This document shows positions 22,466 to 35,199 of a stretch of DNA of 64,000 nucleotides, piece after piece; position 1 is the stretch's first letter, and every line of letters starts with the position of its first letter. Source of the stretch: Protonemura montana (taxonomy: Eukaryota > Arthropoda > Insecta > Plecoptera > Nemouridae); contig OX387607.1 of assembly GCA_947568835.1 (NCBI GenBank), forward strand, positions 9,997,701 to 10,061,700, in the 5' to 3' direction. Under the pieces are notes generated by a model. The model made no database searches. It was given only the letters and a program-made list of their open reading frames with translations, and was not told the DNA's origin. The translations under genes were made by a program, and so were the position numbers.

Positions 22466-23087
22466 AATTTAAAACCTAGTCTGACATGAAAACTGAGATT
22501 TCGATATCATAAAGACATTCTCCGCAGCCAACCAAGAGAGAAATTGTGCGTAGGAAAGTTTCAAAAACCGTGATTCACGAAATCTCCCGCGGTGAGCAAT
22601 CAGTCCCGTCGGGCAGGCACAGAAACAATGCCAATAACAGTAATAACACGTGGGTCCAAGAGCGACTCGTTTGTCTGCAATGAGTGATGCCACGGTGAGC
22701 GTCAATAACAGCCGATGAAATTACATGTTATTTCACCTGATTATCGTGCGCCGGCTTTCAACTAGTGGCGTTCTAACCACAAATCAAAAATTTTCGAAAT
22801 TCTTGGGACAATACCGTATTTTGTCTGAATCGTAGTTATTATCAGGAAAGCGTGTTAATTTTGACGGGTAAATCACGTGGTGAACTGGCTGCATAAAAAC
22901 ACGATTTGTCTGCGTCAAGTGAGTTTGGATTTATGAGGCGACCTTTCGGAGGCGTTAACTCGATGAAGATATAGGAAGATCTAGATTCTCACACCTCAAT
23001 AGTGGCCTGACATTTCGGACCTATTTCCGAGAGGTATGCGGCCTAGCTGGTAAATAGGTAGGTTATCCTTGTTACTGGCTGGACACC

Positions 23088-23503
23088 GAGCAATTTAGCG
23101 TGTTCTCATGAGATCACCGAAGTTAAGCAACATTGCGCTGAGTCATCTATTGGATGGGTGACCATCATACTCATAACCAGTTCTGTTCGAGAGCGAGGCT
23201 AGAGGGATGAAATTTAGTACAGCAACTTCATTCGCCTCTCAACAGCATAGATTTGTGGAGGAATCCTGTTATTTACGTTGTACCGTACTTCGGAAGGGAG
23301 GTTAAGCCGGTAATCTCCTTGGTACTCTTCGACAGGAGTAGGCTACGTGCCAGCACCTAGTTTCTTCTCCTCCCTCTAGGCTAGGTTAGATTCATCATAA
23401 TTCGCGTTGTCAATCGCTCATTCATAGACGCCATTAGACCAGTGCCACAGGACACGTTGTCAAAACAGTGAGTCGCTTTACCCCAACTATCAATCAATCA
23501 AAT
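23088..23503 (+). mobile_element. 5S rRNA-derived SINE, nearly full length (copy S5)
   Basis: 5S head with GATCACCGAAGTTAAGCAAC and ATTGGATGGGTGACCATCAT; the head has lost about 10 bp around the CACCGG box. The body is complete through GTAGGCTACGTGCCAGCACC, TAGGCTAGGTTAGA, ACCAGTGCCACAGG and GTGAGTCGCTTTACC. The tail is ATCAATCAATCAAA, the clearest AATC-type tail. MITE-A sequence begins almost immediately downstream. Confidence 0.9.
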
Positions 23504-23505
23504 TA

Positions 23506-23632
23506 GTGTTTACTTCAGCGTTGATACACGTATCGATATTTTAAGTAGTAATTATCAAATTGTATGTGTTTGTTAAAATGAACGGCCATCGGGTGGCACT
23601 TACCGTTACCACGCTTTGCCGGCTCGGTTGCT
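23506..23632 (-). mobile_element. MITE-A fragment A4 next to SINE S5
   Basis: The inverted internal part of MITE-A is present (TTGATACACGTATCGATATT, GGCCATCGGGTGGCAC and the CGTTACCACG box). Its outer part is missing where SINE S5 ends, so S5 may have landed in this copy. Confidence 0.65.
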
Positions 23633-23889
23633 GTTAGGTCATTTACCAAGGTTGAACTTCCCAAATTAAAAAAAGGTCTTCAAAGACAGGTATGTGAGTT
23701 AATTTTAAATCCGCTTTTTTAAGCAATTCAATCAAATTGCAACGAAGTGGAAATCATTTGCAATGGAATTCTTCTTACACTTGTTTACTCTCAACTTTAC
23801 TGCTCATAAAAGCCTGCGCATTGCTAAAGTAATTTCATACGAAAAAAAGTTCTCTCAACTCGAATTTGAAAAAAAGAGAGTAAATCCAC

Positions 23890-24172
23890 TAATTTCATAG
23901 GTGTAGTCAGAGGTCCAGCGTTAATAATAAACTTTCTGCTGAGCACGAGCCAGCAACACGTGGTAGTTAAGTAATTATGACTAAAAATATCGTTACTTGT
24001 ATATCAATCGTTGAGGTTAGAATTGCTCAAGACTTATTGAGAGATTATCGGTCTTAAATACAAGTAATCTGCAACACATAATAAAGTAATATTTTGTAAC
24101 ACTCGAAACGACGGTGACTCCACCAAGTAGCTAGTCTTCCTATTTTATCGGTTAAGCTCTATCTTAGCACGG
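23890..24172 (+). mobile_element. MITE-A copy A5, partial
   Basis: It runs from TAGTCAGAGGTCCAGCG through CAACACGTGGTAGTTAAG, TTGTATATCAATCGTTGAGG and CGACGGTGACTCCACC. It lacks the outermost 5' bases and the 3' terminal repeat. Confidence 0.75.
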
Positions 24173-24964
24173 TGAAATACTATACCTATGTACTTAATTG
24201 TGAAACTAAAGATTAACAATATATTTTTTCTACCAGTTTAATTACTGGTGAAATATTGTTGAAGTTTTCGACCGAAAAGAGCACTAACCATCAACTTACA
24301 ACCGTGATAAATGGCAAAAACAACTGCACGAAGCAATTCTTTGGCGCGATTTCAGCCGCGCACTACATCCATGATTGATCCGAACAGTGGAGCTACCTTT
24401 TTTTGTTCGGTAAATAAAGATTCAGACAAAACAAAAACAACAACAAAAAGAGTGCAATTAATATCTAATTCATGTTACCACCGGCATACGGCGCGAGTGA
24501 TTAATGCTTTAGACGTTTTGAAAGTCTGTGCATATTGGAAAACACGGCTTCTGTAAGGAATAAATAAACGCATCGAAGCAAGCATGGTAACAACGACCAA
24601 CAAGCGATTTATCAAATTAGTGGAAGAACTTTTCTCCGAGATGTTGCTACCGCTCAGAAGAGTCGTGACGGCGGCTGCCGAGAGGAATCTCCATTATTCG
24701 CGAAGGGTATAATATTTCAGATACATAATATGCTCGGTTGAAAATAAACATTCCGTTTTTTTTTAACGGTTTGTTTACAAAATAAAGCAACTGCGATCGT
24801 AACCAGGTCTAAATATGATCTACAACTAACCGGCGATAATTTAATGGAAAAATAATAAGGTTCTATGCGAGGAGACTTCTTGAAATTAATTCTTGAAACA
24901 GTAAGAAAATGTCTTTCCCTTCAAATGGCCAAAAAATCAAAAGAATGAGGTTTACTTGTGTGAA
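24173..24964. other. No supported gene
   Basis: An AT-rich region with a GC-richer patch at 24600-24700. The 81-codon frame at 24311 has no splice or homology support. Confidence 0.35.
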
Positions 24965-25105
24965 ATCTGATTTATATTGCAATCGCTTGCAATGTGCGGG
25001 GTATTTGATTATTAGAAACGGTACTTTCCTTTCAAAATTTGATGCAAATTTAATTTAATTTTTTTTTTTTTTTTGAGAGGGCTTAAGAGTTCCTAATAAT
25101 AAAAA
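24965..25105 (+). mobile_element. Foldback element, core eroded (copy C4)
   Basis: The left flank TTGCAATCGCTTGCAATGTG and GGGGTATTTGATTATTAG match C2. Arms TTTCCTTTCAAAATTTGATG and TTTTGAGAGGGCTTAAGAGT are present. The tRNA-like core has been replaced by an AT-rich stretch ending in T15-16. Confidence 0.55.
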
Positions 25106-27255
25106 ACGAGGTTCACTGCACAATCTTGTGTTATTTTTTATTTATGCCATGTAAAGGAAAGACGATCTGAAGTTGTTTTGGAAATTTTAGAATGTGTATA
25201 TTTTATTGATAATGTTGAAAGCTTGGGCATTTTGCAAATCGAACTTCAATTAAAAAAAAAGTTTTGAAACTATGTTACTTACTGGAAATGTAAACTGTGA
25301 AAACCAACAATAATATCAGAAATATGAATTACCGAGTAAACATTGTCTGTGTTATTGAAAAACATTGCTTAGGTACTTAATCCCGCTTTGAAATAATCGT
25401 TAAGTCTTGTATCAATGCTTAATGTCCGGTTAAATTCTTGATTTTCCCGATTTCACGCTCGACTGTTTGGAAGGGATCTCCCGCAGGGCAAGATTTTCCA
25501 CTCCGTTGCCTTTTCCAGTTTACTCAAACTGAATCAGGAGAAGCTATAGAGCCAGCCGCGAAGAGCGAGCGGCTAGTTTTAATCACGACCAAACTCTTTT
25601 ATCATTTTCATTAAAAAAAAAGCACAAAATACTATCACGTTCTGCCGACTGAAATAACTAAGGTGAGCGTCGTTTGTCATCTGTTGCTGCCATTAAAATA
25701 CGGAATCATCGTAAAAGAAGTTAAGAAACGACCAAGTACAGAGATATTTTTATAGCAAATTGAAAGTGCCAATTAAAAATAATAATAAACCCTTACTACC
25801 ACGCAGAGGAAAGAAAACGAGCACGAAATATCTCGGTGTATCGCGGTAGCTATTGTTTACAAACACGAGTAAACATGGGTTCAGACTTCAAACCATAAAG
25901 CTACCCCACAGTTAATTCCAATCTATGGTGTGCTGCATGCACTTACCTATTACAAGGTCACATCGCAATAGCGCAATGTTTTATATCGTCACTATCAAAC
26001 ATCTACCAGCTTCGGCAAGTTTGAGTGCATTTATTTCTCATTACCGATACTTTTTACAAGTGCAAGTAAAAATCCATTTTGACAAAATTTTTAACAAAAT
26101 GCAGATAAACGCGGTAGATATTGCGTGCTGTTGCACTTCTCAACGAATTGATTAGAACGAAAAAAAAACTATATGAAAACTTATCAGAAAGTTTGAAAAA
26201 AGCACTAAACAATTTTAGATTCAAGAATTGGAAAAGATTCATACCTTTTACAAATTCAGCTTCTTTGATAGGCAGTATCTTCACAGGACACAGACCCAAA
26301 CAACCACAGTAACATTCTAACTATGGTTAGCCACTTGAAAAGTTTGCGTGCACACCCTACCATCATCTGAATGCGACTGAAAGACCTAACCTCCATCCCA
26401 TTGGGCAAACAAAATTGTCCTTTGTTATCAACGTCATGAATCAGAACACAGTTGGCAAAATACAAACATTGGGTAGTGTCGTTTAATATTGTATGGCTGC
26501 CCATACCTCGAGTGAAATAGTTGCAAGTTACAATATATTTACTAACAAATATACCGGTGAAGGTTAGTTGAAAACTCAAAAGTAACGACTATCGGATGTA
26601 AGGCCGAATTGGGTTGAAATTAAATTATGAATATCGCTAAGACATCCAAATAAATAACATTTTTAACTTCCATGAGATTGTTTACAGCATTCCTACACCA
26701 GATTCCAATTCGTGGCTCATCATCTGTCCGAAACGAACAAATAACACTTAATCCGAGCGTTTAATTAAAAATACTCCGGCCTCGTTTAAGACTGAAAGAC
26801 CTCCGAAAATCTATTTATAATATTCATAATTTGTTCGTAATTCTTTTGACAGACGAATTACCTGAAGTGTCATGGAGTTTGATGGAACCCGTGCTGACGA
26901 TGCGTGAGCTCAGAGATGACCGAAAAAAATCAAACACGTTGGTTGTTTCCTAGACGTATGCCTGCACATGCCAACACGTTGGACGATCGATTACCCTCTA
27001 CTCTTGAGCGGTAGTGTACCACAAATTGAAGCCTCGAGCATACTGCCAACTAATAACGGGTTGTGATAGTTTCTAGCCCTTGAGCATATTTGCATATGAT
27101 TACATTTTGAAGCCGTTAAATATTTAATTAAATTTGTTTTTAATTGAAAAAATATTACAATATTGAAAGCGCGTTGATGCGTGAATTTACAAATATCAAT
27201 TCTTCGTCAATGTCAGTCAAAGTGAGACTTTTTTAAAGATAACACCACTGTTTAT
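25106..27255. other. 2.1 kb without a supported gene
   Basis: AT-rich. Frames at 25925 and 26121 lack splice support, although 26121 has an amphipathic, Lys-rich composition. No known repeat family was found here. Confidence 0.35.
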
Positions 27256-27585
27256 GATAACGTTCACAAAAACTCTGTTACATTAGATTTTAAAGTTTTC
27301 AAATGGGAATCAGAAGGGCTTTTGTTCGATTCGTGTTTATCTCATTAGATGTCAACATTCCAAATCTTCTCGATTTTTACCATCTAAGCTGTGCTGCCAA
27401 ATCACAAACCTATTTACACCCTTTCCCATCAGGTAAACATTACAAATAGAATTGCAAAAGAATTGACAACAAAGCTTAATAAATCAATTCGGACTGCTAA
27501 CATGTCTCAGAAGTAAATATTGACTTCTAAATATGCTTGAACTCATTGTTAAATTCTGATGCACCCGAGATTTTGGGATACACCA
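27256..27585 (-). mobile_element. MITE-B copy, reverse orientation
   Basis: The right end reads TGATGCACCCGAGATTTTGG and then ACCA followed by TA at 27586. The interior has the ACCATCTAAGCTGTGCTGCC and AGAAGTAAATATTGACTTC boxes shared with the 9329 copy. The left end, near CACAAAAACTCTGTTACAT, is approximate. Confidence 0.6.
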
Positions 27586-28392
27586 TATCTACATATCTCA
27601 GTCGTTTCACCACCACCATTAGCAAAGTCATAGTCCTGGAAGAAGTTCATGCTAAAGTTAAACTGAGTACAATTTCCCAACGCAATAGCTACCTATTTCT
27701 GAATGCAATGCGCACATTTCTTGTATTCTCCTCAATCCGTTTCTCTAACCAGTAGTTATGTAATTTATATCTTCGCTCTTAGGTGAGACCATTTCCTAAT
27801 CACTAACACAGGCATGCAATTTAAACAGATTGTAATTAGTTCACTAGCAGACCTGCGAGTGCGCGAACAATAACAATACAAGTAATGGTTACAAATTGAT
27901 GGTGGTATGTAATAATGAAGGTAGAACTCGGGAATGACTAGAACTATCAATATCGCTCCAAAGTGTCAGGCACTATAAGCTAGAGTATTTTACATGTTAA
28001 AAAAATGTAGAGAGAGAGAGGCCTTTTTTCCAATAAAGGTATTTTACCAATACCTACAATTGCCACAAGATCAACAGCTCGTTAACAACTGTTTGATTTA
28101 TGGATTTATTTAAAACCCGAGTAGCTTTTTTAAACGAATCGGTCGAAGAACTCACTTTTCCCAGGTTTTTTTGTTACTCATTTTGAGTCTTAAAAAGCAA
28201 ATGAGGAAAATGGACATTACAGAAATTTCAATACGTTTGTTTGTTGCATGAGAATAGCAAAGGAGAAATGCTTCTGTAGCAATGTGAAAGCAAATGAATG
28301 TTGAGTTATTGGGTAGGAGGTACAGCAAGCCATCAACTTATAACTATTGACCATTGGTTTACTCCTAATGCTCGCTGTCGAAATTATGCATA
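27586..28392. other. No supported gene
   Basis: Short GA microsatellite at about 28009-28020. No supported exon lies between the two MITE-B copies. Confidence 0.35.
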
Positions 28393-28757
28393 TAGTATAT
28401 TCCAAAAAATCAAGCGCATCAGTTTCTTGATGGGGCTTTGTTCTCTTATTTGTAAAAGCTAACATTTACCTCTGAAACATTTTTGTTGTTAGAATTGATT
28501 AATTGGGCTGAGTTGTCAAATGTTTCTTCTACCGAAGGTCACTCGTGTGCCTTTGGGTTTTTGCAAAAATCACTTGTTTACCTGTCGGAAAGAGGAGAAG
28601 GGTAGATACATGAGTTGGAAACACAGCTTCAATGATCGAGTAGAAACTGATGGAAATGGTGACACCTAACAAGATAAAAACGAATAGAAAAAATACCCTT
28701 GAAATTGCCCCTTGAAAACTTGCAAAATCAATGCAAGTGAGTTTTTGGGACATACCA
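28393..28757 (+). mobile_element. MITE-B copy, 365 bp, flanked by TA
   Basis: It is bounded by TA at 28391-28392 and 28758-28759. The left terminus TAGTATATTCCAAAAAATCA and right terminus GTGAGTTTTTGGGACATACC with final ACCA are inverted repeats. Its length equals that of the 60752 copy exactly. TA target duplication and TGGT/ACCA termini fit a Tc1/mariner-mobilised non-autonomous element. Confidence 0.8.
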
Positions 28758-29199
28758 TACCAAAAATTGAACGTTTTGGACCTAAGCTCGAGACCTTAGT
28801 CTCGACAGTTCACACTGTACAATGGCGTTACAGCTACGTGTTAATTTATTCTCTTGCTTGGAATTTTTTAGAATTTAAAACAAATGGATGGGAGGTTTCA
28901 CTAATTTGGCGTGTGCAAACAATGGGCGCCCAAATATAACCGCCTCGTGCGAAGAGGAGGGGGCACTTTGATGTGTGAGAAAGCTACAAATAAGTGTGCT
29001 TTGTGGCCGCTACAAAGCAATGTGAAAGATTTACATTTGCCAAAAAAAATATTATGTAATAACATACTTACTCCGTACATTAACTGTTTTTTACCTAAAA
29101 ATACAAATACGATTGAGAAATTGTGAATCTTGTGATTCTTGGGACAACTGAATCACAAAAATCTGTTTAAATTTTTTTTTATTGGGTTTTTCGTTAAGT

Positions 29200-29252
29200 T
29201 TTTTTATTGCTTACTAAAACAACTTATTTGTCCGACGTTTCGTAACTTATGT
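29200..29252. repeat. Solo arm related to the 2941 foldback
   Basis: GCTTACTAAAACAACTTATT followed by GTCCGACGTTTCGTAAC resembles one arm of the foldback in intron 1 of micropeptide gene 1. Here it occurs without an inverted partner. Confidence 0.5.
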
Positions 29253-29439
29253 TATCTTAAAACTTTAATTGTCAGCCTTCATTTCAGACTCTTACCAAAA
29301 TAATTCGCAATTTTTGAGGCATCATATTTCGGAGTCGGTGTGCAATTACATTATTTGGGTAAAAGAAACAGTGTCGTCTTAAAAAATATACAAAATTGTG
29401 AGAAAAGTCCCAAATTTGAATTGCGATTCTGGACCTTCA

Positions 29440-29736
29440 TTACACGATTTTGGAACAAATAAAGCCTGTCTCATCACATTCCATCTCATTCAAAAAGAAA
29501 AAGTTACAAAATCGCACCCCTGAACCAGATGCCAGTCTTCCCAAATGAGGCAACAATTTAATTTCTACATCATAATCTCGACCTCCGATACTGTAGTAAA
29601 TAAAACGTTGCAATCGTCTTTCAAGTACCAAACCATTTAGCACGTGTCTAACGTTCACAAGATTATTACCAGATTTGTCAATGACTGACGCCAAGAACTG
29701 TCTACTGACCTCTGATACATCCTCCGGCGTCTTCAC
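29440..29736 (-). CDS. Candidate coding fragment, unknown protein
   Basis: A minus-strand frame of 98 codons ends at 29440. It includes PEDVSEVSRQFLASVIDKSG, NNLVNVRHVLNGLVLERRLQ and FIYYSIGGRDYDVEIKLLPH. Composition is protein-like. An in-frame TAA lies just upstream, and the only nearby acceptor (CACATTAAG) is weak. There is no poly(A) signal just downstream. It could be a terminal exon or a decayed mobile-element fragment; no family is recognised. Confidence 0.25.
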   Translation of the reverse strand: MKTPEDVSEVSRQFLASVIDKSGNNLVNVRHVLNGLVLERRLQRFIYYSIGGRDYDVEIKLLPHLGRLASGSGVRFCNFFFLNEMECDETGFICSKIV

Positions 29737-30360
29737 AACTTAATGTGACACCTGCAGCATTCTGATTGTCTATGAAAATCCTACAATATTCGCTTCTTAA
29801 AGTCACCTTACAAATGGATGTAATATTTCAGGAACAATAGACTTACAAAGCGAGTTCAGCCCATCCATTCAACCATTCAACCCTCTCATTCAGAAAATGA
29901 CAATGAAAAACCATTGCACGCCCAACGTTCATTCAGCAAAATTAGTATGACTTTGATTAATGAATGAATAATGTCAGGAAGTGTCACCACCTTTTACACC
30001 TTTTACACCGCGAAACACTAGCGGAGAGAAAACGTACGCATCGCTTATGAAGTCCGTACATGTCCATATAGGATCTCACCTCGATTTTTATTCAAAAAAA
30101 CTTTGATCCTCATTAATGTGATAAATTAACGGTAATTATTCACTAAACCTAATTAAAAAACACGAATGACGGCGCCAGAAAAGTCGTAAAGTCGCCGCTA
30201 CAAACGAATTTTGGGTGAACTGACCAGAGACGACCTAATATATAACCCATCACATAAGTGCGCTTTCTCTGAAGTGAGAAAACATACATCGACAACAATA
30301 CGAAATTGCTAATAAAAGAGATTAAAGTTGAAGACTTTAAGACATTCACACATTAAGTAT
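29737..30360. other. No supported gene
   Basis: AT-rich sequence with no recognised element. Confidence 0.35.
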
Positions 30361-30378
30361 TATATATATATATATATA
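30361..30378. repeat. (TA)9 microsatellite
   Basis: Nine TA units, visible directly. Confidence 0.9.
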
Positions 30379-30927
30379 CACCGGTGCATGTCTGTCGCTC
30401 ATAAAAGACGCCATATCGTTAGCAACGACCCCGTACCAATCCATTTCCCGTCGGCACAGCGATATACAAAGTAATAATAGCTTATCAGCAAAGGAGACGG
30501 ACATCTACGCCAAAACGTCTTAGCTCAAAGCGTCGGACCAAGCACCTCTGACCCTTTCACTAGCACCTAGACACGGCTAATTGGGCAGGCAACTCCTTGG
30601 CAAAGTCTTTGATGGCAATGGATGTCCATCTCGTGTCGCACGTTTGACAAGCACCTGACAACGCCTACGAGGACGACATAATTGCAACTTAATGGTGAAC
30701 GGTAATCGGTTGACGCTTGGTGATGCGACTGAACAGGAATCGAGGAAAAATCTCTCGGCAATTACCGTTGAATGTTTAAAGTTTCAGGTGATATCATGGG
30801 TATAAATTGACAGCCATGGCTTGTTCAGCTTGATTTGCTAAGAGCTGGCTTGCTGCTTGGGAAGCGGTAATGCCAGTAGATTGGTGGTTTCATGATCAGG
30901 CATCATGATTCGAATTCAATGTACAAC

Positions 30928-31196
30928 CATTGAGTTGATAGCTGTAGTCAGAGACCTAGCGTTAATGTTAAAATGTCTGCTGAGCTAAAGAGTCGGCAAC
31001 ACGTGGTAACGATAGATGCCACGCAAAGGCGCTTACGACCATTATTTTTAACAAAACTCTGCAATTAAATCATTTCGACTCATAATATCGGTATATGTGT
31101 ATTAGTTGCTGAGATAAGCATTAATCAAAAGTAATTGAGTGTAAACCAGTCTCAAATGCGAGTAAATTGCGAGAAATAACATACAAATCAGAGCAA
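30928..31196 (+). mobile_element. MITE-A copy A6, 3' end missing
   Basis: It starts CATTGAGTTGATAGCTGTAG and carries CGGCAACACGTGGTAACG, TCATAATATCGGTATATG and GTCTCAAATGCGAGTAAATT. It ends near 31196 before the GACGATGACTC box and 3' terminal repeat. Confidence 0.8.
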
Positions 31197-31317
31197 ATTA
31201 AGCTATAAAAAGCGGCGTGTGGCAAAAACTGCACGGGTCTGTACCCTAAAAGAAAAAGATATATATACATTTTTTGTGTCACCCCAAGCAAAATATAATG
31301 AAAAATGTCTCAAAGTA

Positions 31318-31371
31318 TAGCTTGGATCTTTGAAATCGATAGCCGGCTATCGATTTCGAAGATCCAAGCTA
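31318..31371. repeat. 54-bp almost perfect palindrome
   Basis: The two 27-nt halves are reverse complements with one mismatched pair (31331/31358), centred on AGCC|GGCT at 31344/31345. There is no loop. The right half contains GATTTCGAAGATCCAAGC. A loopless palindrome this long can extrude as a cruciform. Confidence 0.95.
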
Positions 31372-32610
31372 CTGCTCACTCTAGCATCCTCAACTTCGTG
31401 TCGCACCTTCAATCTTACAGCCTCACACTCATCGAGCAAAATCTATTAATTTGGGTAAAAAAGGTGTGACATGGCGGGTCCAGGCACCACACCCTATCCT
31501 GCCCCCGAAACCCATAATTAAAACTGACGCATGGCGCCATTTTAGCGGTGCCACTGTCCGGCACTAATCACGTCAAACGCTTGTAATGCTAGGCGATTGT
31601 AGACAGGAAGCCGGCACGATTTGATATGCAAAACCACACAAGGGTGGGTTACAACTTTCAATCAGGAATGTCAAACACGGAGATGTGATCCGCAAAATGA
31701 AAAAAAAAAAATTAAAACAGGCCTGGAAAATTATAATCGTGTTGATTTTAAGACGGGATTCAATGTAAATGAAAGGAAATAAACGGTTTAAGGTTTATTA
31801 CTATCTAACAATTGCCATTCAGAACATACCCGAACCTCATGTTTAATAATTGCTAGTCATAGGCGTGATAAATTTATTTATAAACTAGTTTATTTAAAAA
31901 TTTGATCGATCAAACAGATTAACGCCGGATCACGGTGGGTCGTAGGTGCACGGCGGGACGAAGAGAATTGCCGAAAGGGCGGATGGTATTCTCACCACGA
32001 GTCAACTCGTCGTGCTTATAGGGAGTAGCCCATGCAATTCGGAAGCTTTAAAACGGAATGTCAATTTCATTAATTACTTGATAAATTATTAGTATTTTCG
32101 TTTCATGATCGCCGCGGATACACGATCTTTGAAACATGAGATTTCGAGCCTTAGATAAGGGATAACAAATCGATGGTATACACTTCTTGAAAAATAATTA
32201 GATTGTAACTCAACGAATTCGATTGAACCAAGGCGTATCAAAAGTGTGTGATGCCAATCAGCTTCGTACGATCGTGGACTAAAATCGAAGTGAATAATTA
32301 TAAAATGTATATCAGGATAGTTGAAGGATAAATCGCCCATCCCAATGTTATTTTAAACGTATTACCAGAAAAAGAGAACTTGGCTACGGTATACGGGCAA
32401 ACAAGCAACTGAATCAGTTTGATTGTAATTTAAACAGCTATCAATGGCAATGAGAACGATTTAGCAACAGTAAATTAATTATACAAGTCAATTAGAATGC
32501 GTTCGCACGCGTTATTTAAAAAAAATCGCGCAAAATTCATCATAGCACCAACAAAGCGATAATTTTAAACTGACTTTGCGGAAAATAAAAGTGAAATAAC
32601 TACTTTACTA
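31372..32610. other. No supported gene
   Basis: Mixed composition with no supported exon. The minus-strand 83-codon frame at 32089 has no splice support. Confidence 0.35.
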
Positions 32611-32922
32611 AATGGAATATGCCACTAGGTGGAGTCACTGTCGTTCAAGGTCAATAAATGTAATATTATTATTTCTCGCAGATTACTCGTATTTGAGACT
32701 GGTTCACGCTCAATTTATCTGCATTGATGCTAACTTAAGCGATTGATACACATGTACCGCTATTTCGATTCGTAATTATTTAATTGCAGAGGTTTGTTAA
32801 AAAGAACGGCCGCAAGCGCCATCGGGTGGCATCTACCGTTACCACGTGTTGCAGGCTCGTTTACTCAGCTAAAATTTTAACATTAACGCTGACTCTCCGA
32901 TTGTACCTGTACAAACTCAATG
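32611..32922 (-). mobile_element. MITE-A copy A7
   Basis: The inverted family sequence has CTAGGTGGAGTCACTGTCG, TTATTTCTCGCAGATTACTC, AAGCGCCATCGGGTGGCATC and GTTACCACGTGTTGCAGGCT. It ends at 32922 with AAACTCAATG. The left terminal repeat is missing. Confidence 0.8.
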
Positions 32923-33457
32923 GCACATTCGTAAGAGAAGAAATCTCTTTGAAGCTCCGCTATCTTTTCCTTTCTAACTCAGCTTCTAAACCAAAAAACC
33001 ACAGGCTAAACGGCCGAATTTTTTGCAATGCTTTGGCACGTGATTTAGCACGCAAATTTGCGTTTTAGTTACGCATCTTGCGTTGCGATTCGCTGTCAAA
33101 AGCGACAGTGAAATCGCGAATGACATGGCCACTTTGTGGCCGAACATGATAGGCTCCAACAATAGCCGGTCGGCCTGTTGCGCGCTGGACGAAGAAAAGG
33201 CATGTACCTGGCAACGGGTGCAAGTGAAACAGAGGTAATTGACAGAACTGAACCCATAGTTACCGATAATCACGGGTAGAGTAGCTGAACTCCATGAAGG
33301 AATCGTTTTGCTTCACGCGGACCGAAGTCGCTTTGATGCAACCAATGAATATGATTGCACAATGCATGAAGTATGCTTTACGATCAGATCAATTGAAACT
33401 GTAACTTCGAATCTTGTTAATTATTTCAGACATCATTCGTGTCTAGATACTGGATGG

Positions 33458-33863
33458 ATTCGCGTGTTGGAAAAACACCGGTTCACCGAAGTTAAGCAAA
33501 ACTGCGCTGGGTTAGGTATTTGATGAATGACTATCATATACACATGACCAGCTCTGTTTGGGAGAGAGGTTGGAAGAAGGAAAGTTAGTACAGCAACTGC
33601 ATTCGCTTTGCTTATCAACCTCTTGACAACATGGATTTGTGGAGGAATCCTGTTGTTTCCGCCATCTGGCAGGGACGGTAAGCTGGTGGTCCCCTAGGTG
33701 CACTTTGACAGGAGTAGGCTACGTCTGGGAACCGGGTTTCCTCTCCTCTCTTCTAGACTAGGTTAAGTTCAAAATCATCATCATCTGAAAACATTAGGTC
33801 AGTGCCATAGGGTCAGTCGTAAAAGTAGTGCGTCGTTAAACTCCACTAATTAATCAATCTTTT
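33458..33863 (+). mobile_element. 5S rRNA-derived SINE, nearly full length (copy S6)
   Basis: 5S head (GTGTTGGAAAAACACCGG, CACCGAAGTTAAGCAAAACT), body (CAACCTCTTGACAACATGGA, GTAGGCTACGTC, CTAGACTAGGTTAAG), GTCAGTGCCATAGGG and GTGCGTCGTTAAAC. The tail is ATTAATCAATC. Confidence 0.9.
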
Positions 33864-35199
33864 CTAGTTTGCTTACAAATTATTAGATCACTCCGCAAAA
33901 CATTCCAGAATTTATCGCAAAACCCGCTTGAGCTTCTAGTCATAGAAAAGGTGCGCATCTTCAACATGCAGTTTGCAATAATTATATTTACCACTTAATT
34001 TATGAAGTCTAGACTGCAGAGGCGTAAATCAACCGATGCACTTTCGTATGTGAAAAAAAATGCACAACTGGCAAGCGCATATCTGTTATTCTGACAAGTC
34101 ACGTGATGCGCGAGGCGTTCGCGGTTTTCTTGAAATCTGAGAGAAAAATCTCGTGGAAGTATTAAGATGTTGCCTGATTTTAATCGGCTTTAATTTCGGA
34201 CAGCGGCGTGGAGAGATAAGACGTGCAATGCTGAGAATTTAAACGCAATCTTTTTGGCTCCGGGGGGCGAATCACCATCGACAAATTGATTGCCGAATGC
34301 ATGGCTCAAATCGATGATCACCACGTGTTGAAATTCTCAATCAGCACACCGATAAAGTGCATAGAAAACACATTTGCTTTTTCAAATACCTAACGATGCA
34401 TTGACTGCCAAAGGTCAACTTTCACGAAGAATCGCAATAAAACATAATTATTGTTAACTGTTGTTATTGTGATGGTTTACCCTTGGGGTAAATTGGGTTT
34501 TAGTCAAATTACCATAACCTCAGCGGGTAACTTCAGTCTCTTGGCAATTATCGAATCCTATACGTGTACATCTGCAACAAAAATATGATTACCGGTAGTA
34601 CTGATGCACCTGTCGAATTGCACCTGATACATTTGGCGGCATTACATTATGATGTATAGTTGCATTTTTCTTGGCACGACTATCAGTAAACGGTTAGAGT
34701 TCGTATATTCAAATTCTTCCTAATGGATGGTGGTCAATTTTGACCCCACGGGCATCATCCCACATTGAAAAAAGATCAATCCATGAGCACCGATAAATGC
34801 GACGACCAATCAAAAAACTAAAATATGCCCTAATTGTTTTATGAATCGACCACCGTGGTCGCTCAATCAAATTAGTTCAACAATATAAATATAGCACAAT
34901 CAATTAACTGTGTACCGCACAGGAGGAAAAGATAAATAATGAAAATACCTATAAGTTATTAGCATCATTCTCGTGGCTTTTTGCAAGGTTGATATTTTTT
35001 TACAATTAGTACTTCATCAAAATACTTGCTGTAATAACATTATCGATCACTGGAGTTCGGATCAAGGACAGTATGCTGCGAATTGAGTTATTATCGATGT
35101 CAACTTTAATAACCCTCCCTTGATAGGCGTAGCACACCGGATAGTAACCATTCTCTTAGGAATTTCACTATATTGGGGTTTCCGCCCTAAGTGATTATT
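33864..35199. other. No supported gene
   Basis: AT-rich with no recognised repeat or exon. Confidence 0.35.
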
